Origin: Gemmatimonadota bacterium
Lineage (GTDB): Bacteria > Gemmatimonadota > Gemmatimonadetes > Longimicrobiales > Gaopeijiaceae
Assembly (NCBI GenBank): GCA_007121455.1
Contig: SKKN01000001.1
Span: 62,001-126,000, forward strand
DNA length: 64,000 nt
Direction of reading: 5' to 3'
Made by a program: the position numbers and the translations under genes. Shown here one piece after another: positions 35,886 to 44,860 of the stretch. The number at the start of each line of letters is the position of its first letter. The stretch's first letter is position 1. Under the pieces are notes generated by a model. It saw nothing but the letters and a program-made list of their open reading frames with translations. It was not told the origin of the DNA and did no database searches.

Positions 35886-38800
35886 ATGTCTCTACCGCGC
35901 TTTGCCGTTCGCCGGCCCGTCACAACCGGAATGCTCGTCGTGGCGGCGATCGTGATGGGTGGGATCTCGATGGAGCGGATCTCCCTCGACATGTTCCCCT
36001 CCTTCGAGCGCCCCGTGATCATGGTCACGGTCCCGTACCCGGACGCCTCTCCGGCCGAGGTGGAGCGACGGATTGTGCGCCCCATGGAAGAGGGGCTCGG
36101 AACCGTGCGGAGGCTCGACGCCATCCGCTCCACGGCGAGCCAGAACCAGGCGAGGGTGGAGCTGGAGTTCCAGCCGGGCACGGACATGGATCTCGCGGCG
36201 CTCGAGGTGCGGGAGCGGGTGGAGCAGATCCGGCGCGACCTCCCCGCCGATGTCCAGCGGGTGAACATGAGGCGGTTCTCTTCGGACGAGCAGCCCGTGC
36301 TGCGGGGTGCGATCTCGTGGGAAGGGGATCCGGGCCTACTCACCGAACTCGTGGAGCGGAGGGTGGAGCCGGCGCTTCTCCAGATCCCCGGGGTGGCCCA
36401 GGTCGACTTCTCCGGGCTCGAGGCTCGCGAGGTTTCGATCGAGTTGGACCAGGACCTCATGAGGGCCCAGGGCATCACCCTCACGCAGGTGAGCAGCGCC
36501 CTCCAGCGAGGGAACCAGGATTACTCCGCGGGCGATGTGGATCTCGACGGGACCCGCTTTCTGGTCCGGGCGGAGGGTCAGCTCGAGAGCGCGGAGCAGA
36601 TCGAGCGCCTTCCCCTGAACCAGGCAGGCGTGCGCCTCGGGGATGTGGCGACGGTGCTCTACGATTTCCCGGAGCGGGACTTCTTCTACCGCCTGAACGG
36701 GCTCGAGGCACGACAGGTCGAGATCTACAAGGAGTCCGACGCGAACATCGTGGAGGTCGCGCGCGCAGCGAAGGCCGCTCTCGCGGACATCACGGAGCAG
36801 TCGGGGATGGAAGGACTCGGCTTCAGCCTCTGGCAGGACCAGTCCGAGGGGATCCTCGACATCCTCTGGCTGCTGGGGAGCGCCGGCGTCTTCGGGGGCC
36901 TCCTCGCCGTAACCGTCCTCTTCGCCTTCCTCCGACGCCTCACCCCGACCTTGATCGTGGCGGCGGCAATTCCCGTCTCCCTCGTCTTCACCGTGGCCAT
37001 TCTCTACGTGGCCGGTAACACGTTGAACGTGATCACCCTCTCCGGGCTCATGCTCGCGGTGGGGATGCTCATCGACAACGCCGTCGTGGTCGTGGAGAAC
37101 ATCTTCCGGCACCGGGAACTGGGCGCGGGTCCCGACGAAGCGGCAGTGGACGGGGCGAACGAGGTCGGGCTCGCGATCCTCTCGGGTACGCTCACCACGG
37201 TGATCGTCTTCACCCCCCTCTTCTTCCTGCCGCCCAATCAGATGGGCACCCAGCTGAGCGCGTTCGGGACGAGCATCTCGTTCACGATGCTGGCCTCTCT
37301 CGGCATCGCCTTCACACTCGTCCCCCTTCTCGCCCTTCGGCTCCTGCGTGGAACGATGCCGGAGCCGGGCCGCGTCATGCAGTGGCTGAACGGGACGTAC
37401 CGAGGGGCGCTCGACCGGATGCTCGACCACCGGTACCTGACGGCGGGATTGGGTTTGGTGGTCTTCGCTGCCGGCGGCATCCTGCTCTGGCAGCTCCCCC
37501 GCGACCTGATGCCGGAAGAGGACAACCGGTTCATCCGGATGGGGGTGACGACGCCGCGCGGGATTTCCGTCGAGGAGCGGAGCCGGATCTTCGCTGAAGC
37601 CGAGAGCGCCCTGGTCGAGAGAGCGGACGAGCTCGAGATCCAGCACGTCTCCACCTTCTCCGGCGAAAACTTCTCCAACATCTTTATAAGCCTCATCCCA
37701 TACTCGGAGGGTGCCGGACGTCCGACGGCAGAAATCTCGATGGAGATGCAGGATCTTCTTCCCGTCATTCCGGGCGTGGAGTGGAGACAGAGGCGTGGGT
37801 TCGGGCGCGGGGCCCAGGTCCAGGTTCGGCTGATCGGAGAAAGCACGCAGGAGCTGGCGCGCCTTTCCGAGCTCGTGGAGCTCCACCTGGAAGCGGAGAT
37901 TCCCGGTGTCACGAACCTCGACAACTCGCTCGAGGCCGGGAACGAGGAGGTCCGCGTCCGCGTGGACCGGAGAGCCGCGGAGCGGCAGGGCCTCACCTCA
38001 CAGGAGGTCGCCCAGGCCGTTTCCGGGGCGCTGCGGGGGGAGGTCGCGAGCCGCTTTCGGTCCGGGGACCGGGAGGTCGATGTGCTCATCCAGCTCCGCG
38101 ACGAGGACCGGGTCTCGATCGCTCAGCTCGGAAACCTCGCCGTGGGAACCGCGGACGGGCGAAGCGTGCCCCTCGGAACCGTCGCGGACGTGCAGGTCGT
38201 CGGCGGACCCCAGAGCATCCAGAGGGAGAACCGGCAGACCGCCGTCACCGTCTCCGGCGAGCTCGCGCCGGGGATGAACCGGGACGAGGTGATGGAGCAG
38301 GTTGAGGTCGCGATGGCCGGGTTCAACCTTCCCCCCGGGTATCAGTGGGATCTCGGGCGTCGGTGGGGTGAGGAGCAGGAGCAGTTCGGTGACATGGCGA
38401 TCGCGGGAGCCCTGGCGCTCGTCCTGATCTATCTGATCCTCGCCGCTCTCTTCGAGAGCCTGGTCCTCCCTCTCATCATCTACTTCTCGATTCTCTTCGC
38501 CGTGCCGGGGCTCGGCCTCATCTTCCTCTTCACCGGAACGAGCTTCTCGATCCTCTCCTTCCTCGGAATCCTGATCACGGTGGGGATCGTCGTGAACAAT
38601 TCGATCGTGATGATCGACCTCGTGAACCAGCTTCGGCGTCGCGGCCTCGAGCGGAGGGACGCCCTTCTGGAGGGATGTACGGCCCGATTGCGACCGATCC
38701 TGATGACGAGCCTGACCACGGTCATCGGGCTCGTCCCGATGGCCTTCATGGCGAGCGAAGGGATGGGCCAGATGTTCGCGCCCATCGGTCAGGCGGTGAT

Positions 38801-38987
38801 CGGGGGGCTTACCGCGTCGACGATCCTTACCCTCGCCCTCACGCCGACCCTCTACGCCTGGCTCGATGACATCGGAGCCTGGGTGCGGGCCGTATTCGGG
38901 AATGCGATCGCCGCTTCGAGGCTCACCCGCGAGGAGCCGTCACCCGAGCTTGCGGTGAGCCGCTCCCGCATCGAGGCGGAGGGGTAG
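35886..38987 (+). CDS. RND efflux permease, second copy
   Basis: A second RND permease of 1033 residues, 55 nt after the first. It has the same topology but is only moderately similar. Its TM4 relay motif is GMLIDNAVVVVEN (Asp397, Asn398). The RFAVRRPVTTGMLV start and the GIVVNNSIVMIDLVNQLRRRG segment of TM10-11 are typical of the superfamily. Two unlike permeases behind one adaptor and one TolC recall the MdtABC arrangement, in which the permeases form a mixed trimer. Whether these do so is inference. Confidence 0.92.
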   Translation: MSLPRFAVRRPVTTGMLVVAAIVMGGISMERISLDMFPSFERPVIMVTVPYPDASPAEVERRIVRPMEEGLGTVRRLDAIRSTASQNQARVELEFQPGTDMDLAALEVRERVEQIRRDLPADVQRVNMRRFSSDEQPVLRGAISWEGDPGLLTELVERRVEPALLQIPGVAQVDFSGLEAREVSIELDQDLMRAQGITLTQVSSALQRGNQDYSAGDVDLDGTRFLVRAEGQLESAEQIERLPLNQAGVRLGDVATVLYDFPERDFFYRLNGLEARQVEIYKESDANIVEVARAAKAALADITEQSGMEGLGFSLWQDQSEGILDILWLLGSAGVFGGLLAVTVLFAFLRRLTPTLIVAAAIPVSLVFTVAILYVAGNTLNVITLSGLMLAVGMLIDNAVVVVENIFRHRELGAGPDEAAVDGANEVGLAILSGTLTTVIVFTPLFFLPPNQMGTQLSAFGTSISFTMLASLGIAFTLVPLLALRLLRGTMPEPGRVMQWLNGTYRGALDRMLDHRYLTAGLGLVVFAAGGILLWQLPRDLMPEEDNRFIRMGVTTPRGISVEERSRIFAEAESALVERADELEIQHVSTFSGENFSNIFISLIPYSEGAGRPTAEISMEMQDLLPVIPGVEWRQRRGFGRGAQVQVRLIGESTQELARLSELVELHLEAEIPGVTNLDNSLEAGNEEVRVRVDRRAAERQGLTSQEVAQAVSGALRGEVASRFRSGDREVDVLIQLRDEDRVSIAQLGNLAVGTADGRSVPLGTVADVQVVGGPQSIQRENRQTAVTVSGELAPGMNRDEVMEQVEVAMAGFNLPPGYQWDLGRRWGEEQEQFGDMAIAGALALVLIYLILAALFESLVLPLIIYFSILFAVPGLGLIFLFTGTSFSILSFLGILITVGIVVNNSIVMIDLVNQLRRRGLERRDALLEGCTARLRPILMTSLTTVIGLVPMAFMASEGMGQMFAPIGQAVIGGLTASTILTLALTPTLYAWLDDIGAWVRAVFGNAIAASRLTREEPSPELAVSRSRIEAEG

Positions 38988-39130
38988 CGTCCCCTCGCCG
39001 AGTCGCTCGGTCGCGCCCCACTTCGGCGCCGGGAACCTTTCCGGTGTCGAGGGCGTACGCGGCGGCGTCTCGGCACCCCCTCGCGCCCCAGGGGGCATCG
39101 GCGCTCCTCGACACGTAGAGGCCAGCTCTT

Positions 39131-40687
39131 TTGGATCAGCACCGTCAGCACGACCGCATTCTGATCCTGGATTACGGGTCCCAGTACACCCAGCTCATCG
39201 CACGGCGGATCCGGGAGGAACGGGTCTACTGCGAGATCCATCCCCCCACACACGGGCTCGATTGGATCCGGGAGTGGAACCCGAACGGCATCGTGCTCTC
39301 GGGCGGCCCGTCCTCCGTCTATGGCACGGACGGTCCGACTGCGGATCCCGAGCTCCTCCGGATGGGGATCCCGATTCTCGGGATCTGTTACGGCATGCAG
39401 CTCGTGGCCCACCTCGAGGGGGCCGAGGTGGAGCAGGGGCGGCGGGAGTACGGTCGTGCCGAGCTGACCATCGTCGAGCCGGACGAGCTCTTCGACGGGT
39501 TCGATCCGGCGGAGCCCACGACGGTCTGGTGCTCCCACGGGGACCACGTCGATGCCCCTCCTCCGGGCTACCGCATGCTCGCCTCGACCCCCACGCTTCC
39601 AGTCGCGGCCTTTCGGGCCGAGGACCGAGAGGTGTATGGGGTTCAGTTCCACCCCGAGGTGGCACACACCCCGCGTGGGGAGGAGGTCCTCTCCAACTTT
39701 CTCTTCAAGATCTGCCGCTGCACACCCACCTGGACGGCCGGAGCGTTCATCGATGAGACCGTCGCGCAGATCCGGGAGCAGGTCGGGGATCGCGCGACGG
39801 TGTGCGGCCTTTCCGGAGGGGTGGACTCCTCGGTGGCCGCGACGCTCGTGTACCGTGCGATCGGAGAGCAGCTCACCTGCATCTTCGTGGACAACGGAGT
39901 GCTCCGGAAGGGCGAGCGGGAGGCAGTGGAGCGGACCTTCCGGAAGCACATGGGAATGCGTCTCATCGTCGTGGATGCCCGGGCCGAGTTCCTCCGCGCG
40001 CTCGAGGGAGTGACGGATCCGGAGGCAAAGCGCGTGGCGGTGGGGAACACGTTCATCCGCGTCTTCGAGCGGGTGGCGGAGGAGGAGGGGACGGACGCGG
40101 GCTTCCTCGTGCAGGGGACGCTCTATCCGGACGTGATCGAGTCCCTGGCGGTCCGGGGACCATCAGCCACGATCAAGACCCACCACAACGTCGGTGGCCT
40201 ACCGGAGGAGATGCATTTCGCGCTCGTCGAGCCCCTGAGGGAGCTCTTCAAAGACGAGGTGCGGCAGGTGGGACGGGAGCTGGGGCTGCCCGAGGAGTTC
40301 GTCGGGCGCCACCCCTTTCCGGGCCCGGGCCTCGCGATCCGGGTGCTGGGCGAGGTCACGGAGGAGCGTCTGCACGTGCTTCGGGAGGCGGATGCCATTT
40401 ATCTCGAGGAGATTCGCGCCGCCGGGCTGTACGACGATATCTGGCAGGCCTTCGCCGTCCTCCTCCCCGTGCGCTCCGTCGGGGTGATGGGGGATGCCCG
40501 GACGTACGAGGACGTCGTGGCCCTCCGAGCGGTGACGTCACGGGACGGGATGACGGCCGACTGGTACCACTTTCCGCACGAGGTGCTGGCTCGGATCAGC
40601 ACGCGGATCATCAACGAAGTGGCCGGGGTCAACCGCGTCACGTACGACATCAGCTCCAAGCCCCCGGCCACGATCGAGTGGGAATGA
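39131..40687 (+). CDS. guaA: GMP synthase (glutamine-hydrolysing)
   Basis: Converts XMP to GMP using glutamine. The 518-residue product has the class I amidotransferase domain with nucleophile Cys86 in GICYGMQ and the HPEVAHTP histidine/glutamate pair. The ATP pyrophosphatase domain has the PP-loop [10 protein letters not shown], and a C-terminal dimerisation domain ends [17 protein letters not shown] is used as start, preceded by a modest AGAGG. The 143 nt before it, after the RND permease, are GC-rich with no gene. Confidence 0.96.
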   Translation: MDQHRQHDRILILDYGSQYTQLIARRIREERVYCEIHPPTHGLDWIREWNPNGIVLSGGPSSVYGTDGPTADPELLRMGIPILGICYGMQLVAHLEGAEVEQGRREYGRAELTIVEPDELFDGFDPAEPTTVWCSHGDHVDAPPPGYRMLASTPTLPVAAFRAEDREVYGVQFHPEVAHTPRGEEVLSNFLFKICRCTPTWTAGAFIDETVAQIREQVGDRATVCGLSGGVDSSVAATLVYRAIGEQLTCIFVDNGVLRKGEREAVERTFRKHMGMRLIVVDARAEFLRALEGVTDPEAKRVAVGNTFIRVFERVAEEEGTDAGFLVQGTLYPDVIESLAVRGPSATIKTHHNVGGLPEEMHFALVEPLRELFKDEVRQVGRELGLPEEFVGRHPFPGPGLAIRVLGEVTEERLHVLREADAIYLEEIRAAGLYDDIWQAFAVLLPVRSVGVMGDARTYEDVVALRAVTSRDGMTADWYHFPHEVLARISTRIINEVAGVNRVTYDISSKPPATIEWE

Positions 40688-40723
40688 CTCCCGGGACGCC
40701 ACGGATCACACCATAAACCATCA

Positions 40724-40753
40724 TTGACTGCGGCCGTCGCACTAAAGTAGTGC
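40724..40753 (+). promoter_or_regulatory. TTGACT box followed by a 15-nt operator-like palindrome
   Basis: TTGACT (40724-40729) matches five of six -35 positions. GCACTA-AAG-TAGTGC (40739-40753) is a perfect 6-bp inverted repeat around a 3-nt centre, and it covers the place where a -10 box would lie (TAGTGC at an 18-nt spacing). A repressor binding there would block the promoter. The -10 is poor, so promoter activity is uncertain. The downstream gene starts at 40973. Confidence 0.45.
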
Positions 40754-40779
40754 AGTGGGATGTCGGGAGCCGGAGCTCA

Positions 40780-40817
40780 GGGGGCGAGCGAACCCCCCTC
40801 TTCTGGCAGAAAGAGGG
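40780..40817 (+). other. Two adjoining hairpins in the guaA/40973 gap
   Basis: GGGGG (40780-40784) can pair with the C-run at 40793-40797, and CCCTCTT (40796-40802) pairs with AAGAGGG (40811-40817). The two stems share bases and are therefore alternatives. They may end the guaA transcript or form part of a structured leader of the gene at 40973. The rest of the 285-nt gap contains the palindrome CTCCCGGGAG at 40864-40873 and no convincing gene. Confidence 0.4.
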
Positions 40818-40972
40818 CAGAATGCGTTCGGGGTACGGGGCTTGCACCCGGTCCGGCTGCTCGCTCCCGGGAGTGCACTGTGGAGCTGCTCCTGGCGGGC
40901 TGCAGATCGCTCAGGGGGCTGATGGAGTGAGGGCATTTCGGGTACGGGTGAATACTTGAACGGGGGGACAGG

Positions 40973-41590
40973 ATGAAGAACGGGCTGTTCGGACTCATGG
41001 TGGTGGGACTGCTGGCCATCTCCGCCGCACCGGCACAGGGACAGGTTGCGTGGGAGTCGCCCATGCTCCTGGGGCCGGCCAGCCCGGCCGGATGGGGCGT
41101 GTTCCTCGTCGACCCCTCGCCACGAAGCGGGATCGGGGTCCTCACCACCTTCCGAAGCGCGGATGCGCCGGCGGGGCTTGGATACCGATTGGGGCTTGCC
41201 GAGGGAGCGCGTGATCGTCTCGCCGTATACGGCGGGATCGACGTTTCGGGCTTCCTCGTTCGTCATTCCCCCGACTTTCCGCTCGATGTGATCTGGCTCG
41301 CCGGCGCGGGGTTCGGCGCGGGCGATCACTTCCGGTTGGGCTTTCCCCTGGGCGCCGCGATCGGGAGGATGTTCGACGCCGATGGGGTCGTCTTCCACCC
41401 CTACGCCGCTCCCCGCGTCGTGCTCGACGCATTCATCGGGAGGGACCGGCCGGACGACAACCTCGATCTCGCGCTCGTCGTGGACCTTGGGATCGACGTG
41501 GCGTTTCAGCCGAACTGGGCCGTCCGCTTCGGAGCTTCGGTCGGAGACCGCTCCGCCCTGGCGATCGGAATGAGCTTTCGCGTCTTCTGA
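40973..41590 (+). CDS. Secreted, probably outer-membrane beta-barrel-like protein of unknown function
   Basis: A 205-residue protein with a clear signal peptide (about 1-23, ending AQG). It has a Gly-rich, alternating hydrophobic/polar pattern throughout and ends in the aromatic residue Phe (SFRVF), as many small outer membrane barrels do. No catalytic motif or cysteine pair is seen. The ATG follows GGGGGGACAGG. No family was recognised. The long structured leader suggests regulated expression. Confidence 0.6.
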   Translation: MKNGLFGLMVVGLLAISAAPAQGQVAWESPMLLGPASPAGWGVFLVDPSPRSGIGVLTTFRSADAPAGLGYRLGLAEGARDRLAVYGGIDVSGFLVRHSPDFPLDVIWLAGAGFGAGDHFRLGFPLGAAIGRMFDADGVVFHPYAAPRVVLDAFIGRDRPDDNLDLALVVDLGIDVAFQPNWAVRFGASVGDRSALAIGMSFRVF

Positions 41591-41648
41591 GGATGGGGGA
41601 TGGAAGGAGGCGTACGCCTCTCGTCGAGGTGGGCGTCCACACCGGCAT

Positions 41649-42050
41649 TCAGGGGCCCGGACCCTCCTCCTCCCCGTCCTCCGTGTCCTTCGGACGCGAG
41701 GCTTCCTCGAGAAGCTCCTCGTCTACGGCCCGAATCCTCCGGTGCGCTTCGTCCCAGATGCGCTTCATGTAGTGGACGTCCGTCCCATGCACTTCGACGA
41801 AGCGCAGTAGCTCCTCCTCCGTGACCTGATGCTCCTCGAGGATTCGGCGCCGGTCGACGGAGGAGAGCTCGCCGGTGGGCCCACCCAACGCTTCCACGCG
41901 CAGGTCCACGTATACGGCGATGAAGACTTCCTCGTCGATCGTCTCGGCGCCGGCCCCCAGAAAGGGGAGCTCGCCGCAGCCCCCCGTCCCGAAGATGAGG
42001 AGGAGGAGGGGGAGCGCGCGTGCGGCACGCAGGAGTGGGCTCGAGGACAC
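41649..42050 (-). CDS. Small lipoprotein, DUF4296-like
   Basis: About 133 residues: a short basic signal with LLLLIFGTGGC at the lipid-attachment Cys, then a helical domain with EEVFIAVYVDLRVEAL and a HYMKRIWDEAHRRI helix, and an acidic tail. This layout is like the small DUF4296 lipoproteins of Bacteroidota, although similarity is only by eye. The frame is open far upstream, but that part is antisense to the M14 gene and not protein-like, so GTG 42050 was chosen. No good ribosome site is visible. It is convergent with the 40973 gene; the perfect palindrome GAGGCGTACGCCTC lies between them at 41607-41620. Confidence 0.55.
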   Translation of the reverse strand: MSSSPLLRAARALPLLLLIFGTGGCGELPFLGAGAETIDEEVFIAVYVDLRVEALGGPTGELSSVDRRRILEEHQVTEEELLRFVEVHGTDVHYMKRIWDEAHRRIRAVDEELLEEASRPKDTEDGEEEGPGP

Positions 42051-42272
42051 GAAGACGTCCAGGTGAAGGCGAACATGGGAAGACGCGTGGAACGGTCGCT
42101 TCCTTCGGGCACGAAGGTGTGGGGCCCTCCTCCCACCGTCAACGGCCGAGGGAGAGGCGGTGGAACCCCCGCTTCCGAAGTTGCCAGGGTTTGTGAACGG
42201 CACGTACGTTCCCACGTTCCCCGACCCGAACCCGTACACGCGAACCCACCAGAACGCTCCGGAGTCCCCGAT

Positions 42273-44822
42273 ATGCTTCGTCATCGTTCGAGAGCCGCTG
42301 GATTCGGCGCGCTCGCGGTCCTCCTCCTTCTCCCCGGCCTCGCGTCGGCACAGGAGGTCCCTTCTCCGGAAGAGGTGCTCGGGTACCCGCTGGGCGAACA
42401 TTTCACGGACGTGGCCGGGATCGAGCGCTACATGCGGACGCTGGCGGAAGCTTCCGACCTCGTTTCGGTCGAAGAGTACGGCCGCTCCGTCCAGGGCCGT
42501 CCGCTTCTCCAGGTCCTGATCGCTTCCCAGGAGCACAGGGCGCGACTCGACGAGATCCTCGAGCTCAACCGGGAGCTCACCCTCCCCGAGACGTCCGCGC
42601 AGCGCGCGGAGGAGATCATCGCCGGCAACCCGGCGGTCGTCTACTTCTCCTACGGAGTACATGGGAGTGAGAGTTCGTCTCCGGAGACGGCCCTCTGGAC
42701 CACGTGGGAGCTCGCCGCGGGGGGAGGGGAAGTGGATGGTGTTCTGGACTCCCTCGTCGTCGTCGTGGATCCTGCGCTCAACCCGGACGGCCGGGACCGC
42801 TGGGTGAACTGGTTCCGTGAGTCCCGGACGGAGCGGCCGAGCGCGAGCGTGCAGGCGCGTGAGCGCCGGGAGCCGTGGCCGGGAGCCCGGGTCAACCACT
42901 ACCTCTTCGATCTCAACCGCGACTGGACGTGGGCGAGCCAGCCCGAAACCCGGAGTCGCCTCGCCACGTGGGACCGGTGGAACCCCCAGGTGCACGTCGA
43001 CTTCCACGAGATGGGTTACACCTCGACCTACTTCTTCTTTCCCGCCGCCCCGCCCATCAATCCGATCTTTCCCGACCACGTCCTCGAGTGGGGAGAGCGC
43101 TTCGGGGAGGGGAATGCACGGGCGATGGACCAGGCCGGTCGCTTCTACTACACGGGCCAGGACTACGATCTCTTCTATCCCGGATACGGGGACTCGTGGC
43201 CCTCGCTGCTCGGAGCGATCGGAATGACCTACGAGCAGGCGGGCGGAGGGTTCGGCGGGATCGCGATCGAACGACCCGATGGAACGGTGCTCACGCTCGA
43301 GGAGCGTGCAGAGGGGCACTGGATCACGGGACGGGCGACCCTTCGCACCGCGGCCGAGGGGAAATCAGAGCTCCTTCGTGGCTTCGCCGAGTTGCACAGG
43401 AACGTCGACGAGGGGCTGAGCGACATCGTCCTCGTTCCCGGTGAGGACCCGCACCGGGTGGATGCGCTGGTCCGGCTTCTCAGGACGCAGGGGGTCGAGG
43501 TGGAGCGGGCCGGTTCGGACTTCGGCCTCTCGACGCAGCCGCACGCGGGGTTCGACGCCCGCTCCGACTTCGCGGCGGGCACCTACCTCGTCCGTGCCCG
43601 GCAGCCGAGGGGCCGACTGGCTGGAGCCCTCCTCGCCGAGGAGCACCACCTCGACGCCACGTTCTCCTATGACATCAGCTCGTGGTCGCTCCCGTATGCC
43701 TATGGAGTCGAGGCGTACTCGGCGACCGGGAGCATTCCGGACGCATCGTGGGAGGCCGTGGGGGAGGTTCCGGACCGAAGCGACGGACCCCCGGCGGCTC
43801 GGGGAACGTACGGCTACCTGCTCGAGCCCCACTTCGATCACATGCCGTCCCTCCTCCGGTTCCTGGAAGAAGGAGGGCGGGCGTATTCGATGGCGGAGAC
43901 GTTCGCTCTGGAGGGGAGTGAGTACCCGCGCGGGACCTTCCTCCTCCCTCGTTCCACGAACGACGAGCTCGAGTCGCGCCTCGAGCGGTCGGGGCTCCAG
44001 GCACGGGTCACCCCGATCGGTACCGCGCGCGCGGATTCCGGGCCCGATCTCGGAACCCGGGACGCGGCCCCCGTGCACCTGCCGCGTCTCGCCCTCCTGG
44101 TCGGAGAGGGTACGCAGGCTGCCTCTGCAGGTGCGCACTGGTTCTTCCTCGAGCGGGTGCTCGATATGCCCTTCGACCTCGTCGACGTCTCCGACGTCTC
44201 TTCGGTGGAGCTCGCCGACTACGATGTGATCGTCGTGCCCGGTGCGGGAGGTGGTCTTTTTTCGGTCCTCGGCGAAGGGGGGATGGACCGGCTGGATTCC
44301 TGGGTCCGGGGTGGCGGCACGGTGGTCGCAGTCGCGGGCGGGGCCCACGCTCTCGCGGGTCCCCTCGCCGAGGTCGAGCTTCGCGAAAGAGAGGAGGAGC
44401 TGGAGCGGGACGACGAGCTTCGGCGCGCACTTCGCACGCGGGAAGAGCGGGAGCTCGCCGAGTGGGAGGACCGGATTCCGGGGACGATCCTGGAGGCGAC
44501 CCTCGACCCGGGGCACCCCCTCGCCTTCGGTGCGGGGGCACCCCCGTCGCCGGAGCGGATGTTCGTCCTCTCGACCGGATCCGCGTTCGAGCCGGCCGAA
44601 GACTTCGAGTCGGCGGCGTACTTTCCGGAGGAGGTCCAAAGGGTGAGCGGTCTGATCTCGGATGAAAACCTCGAACAACTCGAGCAGAGCAGCTGGCTCG
44701 TCCAGAAGCGGGTAGGCGGGGGCTCGGTGATCCTCTTCGCGGACGATCCCCTCTTCCGCATGCTCTGGTACGCCGGCCATCAGCCGTATGTGAACGCAAT
44801 CCTCCTGGGGCCGGCTTTCTGA
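42273..44822 (+). CDS. Secreted M14 zinc carboxypeptidase-like protein with C-terminal GATase-like domain
   Basis: An 849-residue protein with a signal peptide (about 1-26). The M14 domain (about 40-380) has zinc ligands His130 and Glu133 (YGVHGSESSSPE) and His245 (DFHEMG), with catalytic Glu322 in GMTYEQ. A long beta-rich middle follows. A C-terminal unit (about 645-700) contains YDVIVVPGAGGGLFSVL and GGGTVVAVAGGAHALAG, which looks like a class I GATase fold lacking the nucleophile Cys. ATG 42273 has GGAG 9 nt upstream. Peptidases of this size are common in Gemmatimonadota and Bacteroidota. The substrate is unknown. Confidence 0.88.
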   Translation: MLRHRSRAAGFGALAVLLLLPGLASAQEVPSPEEVLGYPLGEHFTDVAGIERYMRTLAEASDLVSVEEYGRSVQGRPLLQVLIASQEHRARLDEILELNRELTLPETSAQRAEEIIAGNPAVVYFSYGVHGSESSSPETALWTTWELAAGGGEVDGVLDSLVVVVDPALNPDGRDRWVNWFRESRTERPSASVQARERREPWPGARVNHYLFDLNRDWTWASQPETRSRLATWDRWNPQVHVDFHEMGYTSTYFFFPAAPPINPIFPDHVLEWGERFGEGNARAMDQAGRFYYTGQDYDLFYPGYGDSWPSLLGAIGMTYEQAGGGFGGIAIERPDGTVLTLEERAEGHWITGRATLRTAAEGKSELLRGFAELHRNVDEGLSDIVLVPGEDPHRVDALVRLLRTQGVEVERAGSDFGLSTQPHAGFDARSDFAAGTYLVRARQPRGRLAGALLAEEHHLDATFSYDISSWSLPYAYGVEAYSATGSIPDASWEAVGEVPDRSDGPPAARGTYGYLLEPHFDHMPSLLRFLEEGGRAYSMAETFALEGSEYPRGTFLLPRSTNDELESRLERSGLQARVTPIGTARADSGPDLGTRDAAPVHLPRLALLVGEGTQAASAGAHWFFLERVLDMPFDLVDVSDVSSVELADYDVIVVPGAGGGLFSVLGEGGMDRLDSWVRGGGTVVAVAGGAHALAGPLAEVELREREEELERDDELRRALRTREERELAEWEDRIPGTILEATLDPGHPLAFGAGAPPSPERMFVLSTGSAFEPAEDFESAAYFPEEVQRVSGLISDENLEQLEQSSWLVQKRVGGGSVILFADDPLFRMLWYAGHQPYVNAILLGPAF

Positions 44823-44860
44823 TCCGAACCCGCCGTGTGGGAGCGGGGTAGCCCTGCGGC

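Noticed and set aside
40750-40959. Small plus-strand frame in the guaA/40973 gap
   Set aside because: No signal or family pattern, poor start context, and it is composed of the hairpin-forming sequences.
42051-43319. Upstream extension of the minus-strand lipoprotein frame into the M14 gene
   Set aside because: The extension is not protein-like and is antisense to the catalytic domain of the M14 gene. The lipoprotein signal gives a natural start at 42050.
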